NCBI RefSeq assembly: GCF_037031285.1
Contig: NZ_JAYEZO010000001.1
Span: forward strand, 1,612,001 to 1,676,000
Reading direction: 5' to 3'
Length of the DNA stretch: 64,000 nucleotides
From: Halobellus sp. LT62
GTDB taxonomy: Archaea > Halobacteriota > Halobacteria > Halobacteriales > Haloferacaceae
The notes beneath the pieces were generated by a model. The model was not told the origin of the DNA, ran no database searches, and was given only the letters and a program-made list of their open reading frames with translations. Made by a program: the position numbers and the translations under genes. Below, one piece after another: positions 26,434 to 35,152 of the stretch; the first letter of the stretch is position 1, and each line of letters starts with the position of its first letter.

Positions 26434-26647
26434 AAAACTGTTCGATCTCGAAGTGGTAGTCGTCTCAACCCCGGTCCGGTTCGCTGGCTCACTACGGAAT
26501 GAGAACCGCCCGCGACTGCAGGGCTGAAACGCTACTCGGGCGTTCACTGCGCCCCGACTCACGAACTCGTGGTGATCCACCTCCGGACCGATCGCCCGGC
26601 CGGCGCTTCGGCCGGGGATTTATCGCATCCTGTCACAAGGTGTCCGT

Positions 26648-27379
26648 ATGACCGGGAACCTCGTCGGGGCCGACGAAACGCTCTTTCGGATCGTCGAGGC
26701 GATGGCGGGGGCGGGTTCGATGGGTGTCACCGAAGTCGCGACTCGCCTCGATCTCACAAAGAGCACAGCGCACAGGCATTTACAGACGCTCGCGGCGCAC
26801 GGATACGCGGTCAACGACGGGGGCACGTACCGTCTCTCTCACCAGTGGTTCCACCTCGGGACCGCCGTGAAATCCAGCGACCCGTTCTATCTCGCCTCCC
26901 GACGCGAACTCGTGGTGCTCGCCGATCGGACGGGGAAGACGGTCTGGGGGGCCGTCGAGGAGATGGGCGAGTTGATGTTCGTCAACGGAGCCGGCGCGCG
27001 TCCCACGCACAACCCCGATCTGCTGATCGGCAACTGGTCGTCGATCACGGAAACGGCCGCCGGGAAGGCGATTCTCGCCGCGCTTTCCGAGGAGCGGACC
27101 GCCGAGATCGTCGAGAACGCCGGCGGTGAGAAGTCGATCGAAGATATCCGAACCGAGCTCGAGTACGTCAGAACGCGCGGCTACGCCACCAATCTGGGCG
27201 AACGAATCTCGGGAATCTACGCGATGGGGATGGCAGTCGTCGTCGACGACAGCGTCTTCGGAGCGATCTCGTTGTCGAGTTCGTCGGACGACCTTATCAC
27301 GACCGACCGCGAGGCGTCGGTGGCCGCGCTGTCGGAGGCCGTCGAGCGTGTCGAAGAGAACGTGAGCGAACACACCTGA
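26648..27379 (+). CDS. IclR family transcriptional regulator, orphan
   Basis: 243 residues. The N-terminal winged helix (about 10-65; LDLTKSTAHRHLQTLAAHGYAV) and C-terminal effector domain with ETAAGKAILAALSEE and ERISGIYAMGMAVVV are typical. It differs clearly from the IclR protein at 11832-12584. There is no adjacent metabolic gene; the TetR-MATE operon is divergent on its left and a miniature element and a convergent Bat-type regulator lie on its right. Its targets cannot be told from this window. Confidence 0.88.
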   Translation: MTGNLVGADETLFRIVEAMAGAGSMGVTEVATRLDLTKSTAHRHLQTLAAHGYAVNDGGTYRLSHQWFHLGTAVKSSDPFYLASRRELVVLADRTGKTVWGAVEEMGELMFVNGAGARPTHNPDLLIGNWSSITETAAGKAILAALSEERTAEIVENAGGEKSIEDIRTELEYVRTRGYATNLGERISGIYAMGMAVVVDDSVFGAISLSSSSDDLITTDREASVAALSEAVERVEENVSEHT

Positions 27380-27455
27380 GGACGGGGGTCGCTCATTCAA
27401 CGCGCCACGCTCGACGGTTGAGCTCTCAAAGGGATTATCGTAACTGTCCATAGAT

Positions 27456-27478
27456 TCTCGCCACGTGGGGTGGCGAGA
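27456..27478. terminator. Hairpin after orphan IclR gene
   Basis: TCTCGCCAC-GTGGG-GTGGCGAGA: a perfect 9-bp stem with a 5-base loop, followed by CTTCTATAG. It lies 77 nt past the IclR stop and directly before the 84-bp palindromic element. It probably ends the IclR transcript or is part of the element's flank. Confidence 0.45.
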
Positions 27479-27482
27479 CTTC

Positions 27483-27566
27483 TATAGTAGCATTTGCAAG
27501 TCCTCACTCACTCGATCGCGCGACTGCGTGCGATCAGATGAGAGGTCAGTTGCAAATGCTACTATA
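27483..27566. mobile_element. 84-bp palindromic miniature element (MITE-like)
   Basis: It is bounded by perfect 17-bp inverted repeats, TATAGTAGCATTTGCAA and TTGCAAATGCTACTATA. The interior is also largely self-complementary (CCTCACTCACTCGATCGC against GCGATCAGATGAGAGG). It has no coding capacity and sits in a convergent gap. It has the form of a non-autonomous element mobilised by an IS not present here. No obvious target-site duplication is visible. Confidence 0.75.
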
Positions 27567-27588
27567 TGAGGATTTACGAGAATCCCTA

Positions 27589-28227
27589 TCACTCCGCGCG
27601 CTCGCCGCCGGAGACGAACTCCTTGATCACCGTTCCCTCGGCGCGGTGGAGTTTCTCGCTCGTTGTCGATTTGGCGAGGCCCACCGCCTCCGCCAGTTCG
27701 GTGAGCGTGCTCGTCCGCGGCGTGTCGTAGTAGCCGCGCTCGACCGCCGTTTCGAGAAGCTCGTACTGCTCGTCGGTGAGAAGCGCTTGGGTGCCGATCG
27801 ATTGCGTGATCCAGACGAGATCGAACGGGATGCCGAACTGTTCGAGGAGCGCGCCGAGCTCCGAGAGCTTCTCGCGGGGTGCGGTCAGTTCGACCGTCAC
27901 CTCGCCGTCGACGATCGTTATCGGGAGTTCCAACGGGATCCCCGCCTCGCTCAGCGAGCGGATCAACAGCGGTTCGGTGGTCTCGAACTGCACGAGCGCT
28001 CGGGTGGCCTGTGCCTCCAAAACTGTGACCGAGGTCACCGTGTCGTAGTCGTCGATCGCGCTCACGATCGGTTCGATGTCCGCGGCGGTCACCTCGACGA
28101 GACCGACGCCGGTGTCGCCCGCGGGCATCGCCGCGAGCACCGTGAACTCGGCGTCGGGGTGGTCCGTCGAGAGCGCCGAGACCCACACCTGTTCGGGGAG
28201 ATCCAAGGAGAGTTTCGCTCGGGGCAT
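27589..28227 (-). CDS. Bat/HTH_10-type transcriptional regulator
   Basis: 212 residues from ATG 28227; the frame is open further upstream but that part is Arg-rich and unlike the protein. An N-terminal sensor-like domain (about 1-150) is followed by the HTH_10 domain (about 155-205) with LTDEQYELLETAVERGYYDTPRTSTLTELAEAVGL and the recognition helix AKSTTSEKLHRAE. There is no Cys in the whole protein, unlike redox-sensing relatives. It is divergent from the halocyanin gene with a NarO-type box between them (28270-28281), so it may be a regulator of the denitrification genes or one of their targets. Confidence 0.85.
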   Translation of the reverse strand: MPRAKLSLDLPEQVWVSALSTDHPDAEFTVLAAMPAGDTGVGLVEVTAADIEPIVSAIDDYDTVTSVTVLEAQATRALVQFETTEPLLIRSLSEAGIPLELPITIVDGEVTVELTAPREKLSELGALLEQFGIPFDLVWITQSIGTQALLTDEQYELLETAVERGYYDTPRTSTLTELAEAVGLAKSTTSEKLHRAEGTVIKEFVSGGERAE

Positions 28228-28269
28228 CGGTACACGATCGTTATTCGAGCGGAGAAAGTAAAGTACCCG

Positions 28270-28281
28270 CGAATATGTTCG
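28270..28281. promoter_or_regulatory. CGAA-N4-TTCG box, halocyanin/regulator divergent promoter
   Basis: CGAATATGTTCG, a perfect outer dyad. It ends 70 nt before the halocyanin ATG and begins 42 nt before the divergent Bat-type regulator ATG. The pattern matches the inverted repeat reported for NarO-dependent denitrification promoters in Haloferax. Confidence 0.75.
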
Positions 28282-28351
28282 GTCTATGCGCGCCCATCCG
28301 AGAATGGCCGCGTCGTGTTTTCTCTGTCGTCGTCTATGATCCGACTGTCCT

Positions 28352-29086
28352 ATGACTCCGACGGAACCCAACGCGGACGAACGCGGTGCAGCGTCGCCGA
28401 TCACCCGTCGTGGCGTGCTCCGGGCCCTCGGCGGCGTCGCCGCCACGGGAACGCTCATCGGCGGTGCATCGGTCGGCGCTCGCGCGCAATCGTCCGGAAC
28501 GGATCTCGATTCGTGGTTCGAGAACACCTCCAACTACGACGGCGTCGTCGATCGAACCGACGGCGACGCGGTGACGGTCGAGGTCGGCGTGGACGCGAAC
28601 GACGGCGCGTTCGGGTTCGGCCCAGCCGCGATACGCGTCGCTCCGGGAACGACGGTCACGTGGTCGTGGACCGGTGGCGGGGGATCGCACAACGTCGTCG
28701 ACGTCGAGGGAAACTTCGAATCTGATCTCGTCGACGCCACGGATCACACGTTCGAGCACACGTTCGAGAGCGAGGGCACGTACACCTACTCCTGCGTCCC
28801 GCACGAGCAGATGGGAATGAAGGGCGCGGTCGTCGTCGGCGAAGGCGGCGGTGGAAGTGACGGAGGTGGAAGCGGTAGCGCCGGCGGAAACGGTGGCTCG
28901 GGCGGAAGCAGTGGCGAGAGTGAAGGCGAGTCTGCGGGCTCTGGAGCGGCGGTTGCGGCTCCCTTCGGCGACTCCGGAACCCGTAACCTCGGCGGCCTCG
29001 CGCTCGGTGGCGTTTTCGCGACTGCGCTGGCGTCACCGGGGCTCTTCGGTGCCTTCCTCTGGTTCAAACAGCGCGGCGACGAGTGA
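28352..29086 (+). CDS. Halocyanin-type blue copper protein, Tat-exported
   Basis: 244 residues. The twin-arginine signal (ITRRGVLRALGGVAATG) is followed by one cupredoxin domain (about 65-165). Type 1 copper ligands are visible: His in GGGGSHNVV, then Cys, His and Met in CVPHEQMGM. A Gly/Ser-rich linker (about 168-205) leads to a C-terminal membrane helix (about 215-237), so the protein is anchored outside the cell by its tail. Halocyanin is the small electron carrier proposed to feed haloarchaeal nitrite reductase. The NarO-type box upstream and the NirK and NorB genes downstream support that role here. Confidence 0.92.
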   Translation: MTPTEPNADERGAASPITRRGVLRALGGVAATGTLIGGASVGARAQSSGTDLDSWFENTSNYDGVVDRTDGDAVTVEVGVDANDGAFGFGPAAIRVAPGTTVTWSWTGGGGSHNVVDVEGNFESDLVDATDHTFEHTFESEGTYTYSCVPHEQMGMKGAVVVGEGGGGSDGGGSGSAGGNGGSGGSSGESEGESAGSGAAVAAPFGDSGTRNLGGLALGGVFATALASPGLFGAFLWFKQRGDE

Positions 29087-29135
29087 GCGCTGCGCACGGC
29101 AGACGGCTCGGAACCGCTGGTTCTCGCCCCGGAGG

Positions 29136-29504
29136 CTACTCCCCGCTCGTCTCGGATCTGACTTCGCCCCACATCTCCGACAGTTGGTCGGCGGCCGAGC
29201 GCGACGGCGGGACCACTGTCAGCTCTAGTTCGCCCTTCGAGCGCGTGACGACGACTTCCTCGAAATCGATCGAGTACCGCGCGGCGTCGGCGCGCTTACG
29301 CTTCCGGAGTAATCCGGCCTCGGCCATCGCTTCGAGTTTCTGATACGCGGTCGATCGGGGGATGTCGCACGCGTCAGCGATTTCGGCCGCCGTCTTCGCG
29401 TGATCGAGCGTGCGGAGGACGTCCCAGCACTGCTCGCTCGCGAGCGAGCCGAACACCGCGTCGAAATCCGGATCGAGTGCGTTAGAGAGCGGATTCGAGG
29501 TCAT
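29136..29504 (-). CDS. Small winged-helix regulator (ArsR/TrmB-like)
   Basis: 122 residues. A winged helix spans about 15-85: SLASEQCWDVLRTLDHAKTAAEIADACDIPRSTAYQKLEAMAEAGLLRKRKR, then YSIDFEEVVV as the wing. There is no sensor domain and no Cys cluster. It is convergent with halocyanin and divergent from the multicopper oxidase gene, and the box at 29634-29645 lies between the last two. It may adjust the denitrification genes. Confidence 0.8.
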   Translation of the reverse strand: MTSNPLSNALDPDFDAVFGSLASEQCWDVLRTLDHAKTAAEIADACDIPRSTAYQKLEAMAEAGLLRKRKRADAARYSIDFEEVVVTRSKGELELTVVPPSRSAADQLSEMWGEVRSETSGE

Positions 29505-29633
29505 CTCAGATCGTGTTCTCCCCGAACGTCGTCGTTCGGTACGTCGGTTTCTCGTCGCCGTTTGTAAACACTCCGCTCCGGCCCCCGAGTCGCATTGCCG
29601 ATTCTTCGCTCTCGACGGAGTTCCGATTCGCCC

Positions 29634-29645
29634 CGAATATGTTCG
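29634..29645. promoter_or_regulatory. CGAA-N4-TTCG box, multicopper oxidase promoter
   Basis: CGAATATGTTCG, identical to the box at 28270. It ends 67 nt before ATG 29713 and is followed by a TATA-like CTTATACGG near 29680. Confidence 0.75.
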
Positions 29646-29712
29646 ATCAGATCTGTCGCCGTTGGAACCGCGTTGACCTTATACGGGGCCTACCCGCCGA
29701 GGGAGAACTGCA

Positions 29713-30864
29713 ATGGCTACCTACGGTGCACCCGGTTCGACGATGTCTCGTCGCGAGTTCCTCGCAGCGACTGGGAGCGCGGGACTCCTCGGCGCGGCAG
29801 GTTGTACGGCACCGACGAACGAGCGGACGCAGGCCGGGGTGGGAGCCGGCGCTACCGCGGCGGCGACACAGGACGAATCGCTTCCGTCGACCAGCCCGCC
29901 GGAGGTCGTCGACGTCGACGAACAGGGCGGGTCGGTGACGCTGAAATCTCGCCCCGCGCGCCACACGGCACATCCGTTGGAGACGATGGGCGGCCCGGTC
30001 GACATCCCGCAGGTGTGGGCGTTCCAGGCCGACGACGGCGATCCGAGCGTCCCCGGGCCGATCCTCCGGACGACTGAGGGGAACGATATGGAGGTTACCT
30101 TGGACAACACGGAGGGAATGCGGCCGCACACGCTGCACTTCCACGGGGTCCGGAAGGCGTGGAAAGACGACGGCGTGCCGACGACGACGGGGATTCGCGT
30201 GGATCCCGGCGAGGAGCACACGTACACGATCCCCGCGAACGTGCCCGGCACCCACCTGTATCACTGCCACTACCAGACGCACCGGCACATCGAGATGGGG
30301 ATGTACGGGATCTTCCGCGTCGATCCCGAGGGGTACGAGCCCGCCGATCGGGAGTACTTTATGACCGTCAAAGACTGGGACTCTCGGCTCCCGCGGCAGA
30401 TGGCCGGCGAGGACGTGAGCTACGATCCCAGAAATCGCAACCCCGACATCTTCACCGTCAACGGCAAGAGCGCGCCGCGGACGCTGCACCCCGAGGACGG
30501 CTCGCCCATCATCGTCAGCGAGGGCGATCAGGTCCGAGTCCACTTCGCGAACAACGGCTATATGAGCCACCCGCTGCACATCCACAACCACCGCTTCAAG
30601 CGGGTCGAGAAGGACGGCGGACGGATTCCCGAGGCCGCCCAACACGAGATGGACGTCACGAACGTCGCGCCCGCCGAGCGCCACACGATCGAGTTCACCG
30701 CGGACGCGGAGCCCGGGATCTACCTGCTGCACTGCCACAAGGTGAACCACGTGATGAACGGCGGCTTCTACCCCGGCGGGATGCTCGGCGGCGTCGTCTA
30801 CGAGGCGGCGATGGATACGGACATCTTCGCCCAGCTGATGGAGTACGCCGGTTACGAGGGATAG
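29713..30864 (+). CDS. Two-domain multicopper oxidase, Tat lipoprotein
   Basis: 383 residues. The Tat signal with lipobox reads SRREFLAATGSAGLLGAAGC; a second ATG at 29743 starts right at this signal, but the TATA position favours 29713. Domain 1 has HTLHFHG and then HLYHCHYQTHRHIEMGM; domain 2 has HPLHIHNHRF and LLHCHKVNHVMNGGFYPGGM. Both halves therefore keep a Cys-His pattern of type 1 copper plus the HxH motifs for a trinuclear centre. Two-domain enzymes of this sort are laccase- or nitrite-reductase-related. Its place between halocyanin and the nitric oxide reductase, with the shared box, ties it to denitrification. Confidence 0.85.
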   Translation: MATYGAPGSTMSRREFLAATGSAGLLGAAGCTAPTNERTQAGVGAGATAAATQDESLPSTSPPEVVDVDEQGGSVTLKSRPARHTAHPLETMGGPVDIPQVWAFQADDGDPSVPGPILRTTEGNDMEVTLDNTEGMRPHTLHFHGVRKAWKDDGVPTTTGIRVDPGEEHTYTIPANVPGTHLYHCHYQTHRHIEMGMYGIFRVDPEGYEPADREYFMTVKDWDSRLPRQMAGEDVSYDPRNRNPDIFTVNGKSAPRTLHPEDGSPIIVSEGDQVRVHFANNGYMSHPLHIHNHRFKRVEKDGGRIPEAAQHEMDVTNVAPAERHTIEFTADAEPGIYLLHCHKVNHVMNGGFYPGGMLGGVVYEAAMDTDIFAQLMEYAGYEG

Positions 30865-30953
30865 ACGGCTGAGGACCGTCGACGAATGCGACGTCGGCAA
30901 ACATCCTTCGCCGACGTCGCGATCGGTGCGGGGTCCCACCGCGTCCGATCGGC

Positions 30954-30965
30954 CGAACATATTCG
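30954..30965. promoter_or_regulatory. CGAA-N4-TTCG box, nitric oxide reductase promoter
   Basis: CGAACATATTCG, the reverse complement of the boxes at 28270 and 29634. It ends 67 nt before the norB ATG at 31033, the same spacing as at the oxidase gene. Confidence 0.75.
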
Positions 30966-31032
30966 CCCCCACTGAGCCGCTTCGGGAACGGGCGGGACCG
31001 CTCTTTTGTGGGTCGCACCTACGACCCCGTGT

Positions 31033-33315
31033 ATGCAGATACGACGTAAGACAATCGCGAAAGTGATCGCCGTCGTGTTCATTTTCAATCTCGTGGTGAT
31101 GGGCACGGGGGCGTGGTTCGCGTATCAGGAAGCGCCACCGATCCCCGAAGAGGTCGTCGGCCCCGACGGCGACGTCGTCGTCACCGGCGAGGAGATCCGC
31201 GACGGCAAGCGGACCTTCCAACGGAACGGGCTGATGAATCACGGCTCGATCCTCGGTAACGGGGCCTACTACGGCGTCGACTACACCGCCGACGCGCTGG
31301 AGTTGAAAGTCCACCATATGCGTGATTACTACGCGCGGGAGCGCTATGGGAGCGCCTACGCCGACCTCAGCTCCGAACGGCAGGCCGCGATCGCCGACGT
31401 CGTGAAACAGGACCTCGATCTGTCCTACGAGGGCGGACAGATCGAGTACTCCGCGGCGGCGCTGTACGCCCACGAACAGGTGCGTGAGGAGTACGTCCAG
31501 CGGTACCACGAGGGCTCACACGAGCGCGGCGTGGGCGCTGGAACGATCGATTCGGCGTCCGACGCGAGGCAGTTCGCTGACTTCGCGATGTGGACCGCGT
31601 GGTTCTCCCACACCGACCGTCCGGACAGCAGCCACTCGTACACCAACGACTGGCCCTACCAGCCCGGCGCGGGTAACGACGCCACGCCCGCGGCGATGAC
31701 GTGGAGCGTCATCGCGATGGTGTTGCTCGTCGCCGGCGCGGGGGCCGGGATCTGGCTCTACCGATCGGTCCAGCTCCCGGAACCCGAAGCGGCGGGCATC
31801 TCAGTTCCCCAACCGGGCGACGTCAGCGTCTTCCCGAGCCAACGCGCCGCGTTGCGATTCGTCCCCGTGGCCGCCGGACTGTTCCTCGCACAGGTCCTCC
31901 TCGGCGGCTTACTCGCGCACTTCTACATCGAGCGCGCCGGGTTCTTCGGAATCGAGGAAATCTTTGGGATTCATATCCTCCAACTGCTCCCCTTTGCCAT
32001 CGCGAAGACGTGGCACATCGACCTCGGGGTCCTCTGGATTGCCGCGACGTGGCTCGGCGCGGGACTGTACCTCCCGCCGCTGCTTACCGGCCACGAGCCG
32101 AAGCGCCAGTCGACGTACGTCAACGCCCTGCTGGTCGCGATCGTCGTCGTCGTGGTCGGCGGCCTCGCCGGGATCTGGCTCGGCTCGAACGGGTACTTCG
32201 GCGATCAGTTGTGGTGGCTCCTCGGAAACGAGGGCCTCGAGTACCTCGAAGTCGGGAAGATCTGGCAGTTCGGCATCCTCGCCGGATTCGGCATCTGGGC
32301 GGTGCTGGCGATTCGGGGTCTGAAGCCGCTTTTGGACCGCGAACCGGTCTACGGGCTCGCACATATGATCCTCTATGCGGGCGGCTCGATCGCGCTGTTG
32401 TTCGTCGCCGGGTTCCTCTTTACGCCCTCGACAAACATCGCCGTCACCGAGTTCTGGCGCTGGTGGGTCGTCCACATGTGGGTCGAGGGAGCCTTCGAGT
32501 TCTTCATCGTCGCCATCGTCGGGCTCACGCTCGTCTCGATGAACCTCCTCTCGCGACGGAGCGCCGAGAAGGCGGTGATGCTGCAGGCGCTGCTCGTGAT
32601 GGGGACCGGCGTCATCGGCGTCTCGCATCACTACTGGTGGATTGGAATGCCCGATATGTGGGTGCCGATCGGGAGCGTCTTTTCGACGCTCGAACTCATC
32701 CCGCTGGTGTTCATCCTCTACGAGGCGCTCGGCCAGTACAGCGCGATGACGGTCGAGGAGTTCCCCTACCGGCTCCCGTTCCTGTTCATCGTCGCCAGCG
32801 GCGTCTGGAACTTCGTCGGCGCTGGCGTCCTCGGCTTCTTCATCAACCTCCCGCTGATCAACTACTACGAGCACGGGACCTACCTCACCGTCGGCCACGC
32901 GCACGCCGCGATGTTCGGCGCGTTCGGCTTCCTCGCGCTCGGGATGGTGACGTATATGCTCCAGCTCTCGATCGACCCCGAGCGCTGGGACGGCTCGTGG
33001 CTCCGGGCGGCCTTCTGGTGCTGGAACGTCGGACTCGCGCTGATGGTGTTCGTCTCCGTCCTGCCGGTCGGATTCCTCCAACTGGAGGCGGTGTTCACGC
33101 AGGGATACGCCGCCGGCAGAAGCCTCGCCTTCTACAACCAACCGCTCGTGCAGAACCTCTTTTGGGCGCGACTCCCGGGTGATACGCTGATCATCGTCGG
33201 CACTGCGATCTACGCCGCCGACCTGCTCAGAAAGCGCTTCGTCCTCCGGCGCTCCGAGGACGACCCGTCAGTCGAGGATATGGCCGTCGCGGAGGGCGTC
33301 CTGAGCGACGACTGA
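31033..33315 (+). CDS. norB: Quinol-dependent nitric oxide reductase (qNor)
   Basis: 760 residues from ATG 31033; nine more codons are open upstream but precede the expected start. About 14 helices: an N-terminal helix and an extracellular cytochrome-c-like domain without a CxxCH heme site, as expected for the quinol type (GKRTFQRNGLMNHGSILGNGAYYGVDYTADAL), then the catalytic heme-copper core. Core His residues are visible in GIHILQLLPFA, KTWHIDLGVLWIA, WWVVHMWVEGAFEFF, VSHHYWWIG and TVGHAHAAMFG. It reduces NO to N2O in the membrane. It sits in a cluster with nirK, which makes NO, and is preceded by the shared regulatory box. Confidence 0.95.
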   Translation: MQIRRKTIAKVIAVVFIFNLVVMGTGAWFAYQEAPPIPEEVVGPDGDVVVTGEEIRDGKRTFQRNGLMNHGSILGNGAYYGVDYTADALELKVHHMRDYYARERYGSAYADLSSERQAAIADVVKQDLDLSYEGGQIEYSAAALYAHEQVREEYVQRYHEGSHERGVGAGTIDSASDARQFADFAMWTAWFSHTDRPDSSHSYTNDWPYQPGAGNDATPAAMTWSVIAMVLLVAGAGAGIWLYRSVQLPEPEAAGISVPQPGDVSVFPSQRAALRFVPVAAGLFLAQVLLGGLLAHFYIERAGFFGIEEIFGIHILQLLPFAIAKTWHIDLGVLWIAATWLGAGLYLPPLLTGHEPKRQSTYVNALLVAIVVVVVGGLAGIWLGSNGYFGDQLWWLLGNEGLEYLEVGKIWQFGILAGFGIWAVLAIRGLKPLLDREPVYGLAHMILYAGGSIALLFVAGFLFTPSTNIAVTEFWRWWVVHMWVEGAFEFFIVAIVGLTLVSMNLLSRRSAEKAVMLQALLVMGTGVIGVSHHYWWIGMPDMWVPIGSVFSTLELIPLVFILYEALGQYSAMTVEEFPYRLPFLFIVASGVWNFVGAGVLGFFINLPLINYYEHGTYLTVGHAHAAMFGAFGFLALGMVTYMLQLSIDPERWDGSWLRAAFWCWNVGLALMVFVSVLPVGFLQLEAVFTQGYAAGRSLAFYNQPLVQNLFWARLPGDTLIIVGTAIYAADLLRKRFVLRRSEDDPSVEDMAVAEGVLSDD

Positions 33316-33457
33316 CGAGGGGGCGCTTCGTCTCGTTGGCGGTTCGTTATTGTGGCGGTTCCGACTGATTACCACCTACTCGGTTGATACTGGAGCATAT
33401 GTGGCCTTCCGAGCGTACGACGGTGCTAACAAAACATCTGTACGACGCAGCCACAGT

Positions 33458-33817
33458 ATGGCACTCATCGATTCGGCGATCGTGTTCGTCGTCAGTCTCC
33501 TCGTCGGCGGGCTCGGCATCTACGTCGGCGCACGCCTCATTACGGGCGAAGCCGACTACACGTACGCCATCGTGACCGCGTTACTCGGGGCGATCATCTG
33601 GGCGGTCGTCGGGTTCCTGTTCGGCTGGATCCCGCTTCTCGGGCCGCTGCTTGTACTCGTGGCCTACATCGCGGTTATCAATTACCGCTACCCGGGCGGG
33701 TGGGTCAAAGCCGTCCTGATCGCGCTGATCGCGTGGATCGCGACAATCGTGGTCCTCTACGTCCTCGCCGTCGTCGGACTCGCGGGCTTCGAGGCTATCG
33801 GAATCCCGGGTGCGTGA
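33458..33817 (+). CDS. Small four-helix membrane protein
   Basis: 119 residues from ATG 33458; the longer open frame upstream is not hydrophobic and looks non-coding. Four predicted helices with short loops (GIYVGARLITGEADYTYAI, INYRYPGGWVKAV). I do not recognise the family. It lies 142 bp after norB and before nirK, on the same strand, so a supporting role in NO or nitrite metabolism is possible but only by position. Confidence 0.65.
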   Translation: MALIDSAIVFVVSLLVGGLGIYVGARLITGEADYTYAIVTALLGAIIWAVVGFLFGWIPLLGPLLVLVAYIAVINYRYPGGWVKAVLIALIAWIATIVVLYVLAVVGLAGFEAIGIPGA

Positions 33818-33984
33818 CCCGCATAACATGTTTCCGGAGCGAAGCAGACGAGGCGGCCGACGGAGTGGTCACAGCGGTTCGGGGCCGACAACCGAATAGC
33901 GCCTCCACAGGTCTCTCGAGTGGTGAAGACCGCAACCCATTCTGATTCGGGCAGTCAGTAGAGACGTAACAAAACGTTCGGGTC

Positions 33985-33996
33985 GGAATATGTTCG
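33985..33996. promoter_or_regulatory. Near-match denitrification box, nirK promoter
   Basis: GGAATATGTTCG differs from the other three boxes only in its first base. It ends 80 nt before ATG 34077 and 70 nt before ATG 34067. A TATA-like TTATAC lies at 34031-34036. Confidence 0.65.
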
Positions 33997-34076
33997 CTGG
34001 GTGTACACGCACGAAATAATTGGCGCGCTGTTATACCCGATTCGGATCCCTTCGTCCAACTGGAGGATGAAGGCAG

Positions 34077-35152
34077 ATGCTCGCTACGACCCGTCGACGG
34101 ACGCTGAAAGCCCTCGGCCTTGGAGGGGCCGCATCGCTCGCCGGGTGCGTAGCTCCGCACCGACGGCGAACGAATCGCCGGCGACCGACGAAACGGCGGC
34201 GGCCGCGTCACAGCGCCCCGTCGACGTCGACAGGATCGCCGCCGACCCGACGGACATCCCCGACCCCATCGAACGCGACTCGCCCGCGGGGGTCGACGTG
34301 ACGCTCCGCGCCGAGGAGGTCGTCGCCGAGATCGAAGACGGGATCACGTTCACCTATATGACGTACGACGGACGGGTTCCCGGCCCGTTAATCCGCGTCC
34401 GACAGGGCGATACGGTGAATCTGACGTTCGAGAACGGTGAGTCGAACTCGCTGCCGCACAACGTTGACTTCCACGCGGCCGCCGGCCCCGGCGGCGGCGC
34501 GGCGGCGACGACGACCGCCCCCGGCGAGTCAGCGGAGATCAGATTCAAGGCGACGTACCCGGGGGCGTACATCTACCACTGCGCCGTCCCGAATATGGAT
34601 ATGCACATCAGCGCGGGGATGTTCGGCATCATCCTCGTGGAACCGCCAGAGGGGATGCCCGAGGTCGACCACGAGGTCTACATCGGCCAGCACGAACTCT
34701 ACACGAACAGGTCGACCGGCGGGGAGGGCCACCACGAGTTCGATACGGATTCGATGCGCAGCGAGGAACCAACGTACGTACTGATGAACGGCGAGAAGTA
34801 CGCGCTGACGCCCGATCGATACGGCCCCGCGGTGACCGCCGGGACCGACGAGACCGTCCGCGTGTTCTTCGTCGACGGCGGCCCGAACCTCTCCAGTAGC
34901 TTCCATCCGATCGGTAGCGTCTGGAAGACGCTGTACCCGGACGGATCGCTCAGCACGGAGCCGCAGACGCACATCCAGACGCGGCTCGTCCCGCCGGGAA
35001 GCACGACGGTCGCGACGATGAACTCGCCGGTCCCCGGCGACTTCAAACTCGTCGATCACTCGCTGTCGCGGGTCGCCCGCAAGGGTTGTATGGCGATCGT
35101 CCGCGCGGAGGGCGAGAAACGGCCGGAAATATTCGACGCCGACCCGCCGTAA
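34077..35152 (+). CDS. nirK: Copper nitrite reductase NirK, with apparent frameshift after the signal peptide
   Basis: The mature enzyme reads in one frame to 35152. It has YDGRVPGPLIRV, the type 2 copper region NVDFHAA, the shared type 1 and 2 region YIYHCAVPNMDMHISAGM, and FHPIGSVWKT. It reduces nitrite to NO outside the cell. A textbook Tat lipoprotein signal (TRRRTLKALGLGGAASLAGC) starts at ATG 34077 but lies in a different frame; the two frames would join if one base were restored near 34155-34160. The alternative ATG 34067 is in the enzyme's frame but gives an Arg-rich non-signal start. Options are a sequencing error, a real disabling frameshift, or a signal-less variant. SD-like GGAGG lies 10 nt before ATG 34077. 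Confidence 0.88.

Noticed and set aside
29647-31509. Minus-strand 620-codon frame opposite the multicopper oxidase and norB genes
   Set aside because: It is the antisense shadow of high-GC coding DNA; the plus-strand proteins have clear copper motifs and matching promoters.
31909-33141. Minus-strand 410-codon acidic frame opposite norB
   Set aside because: Acidic-looking but antisense to a confidently assigned membrane enzyme, with low-complexity composition and no domain.
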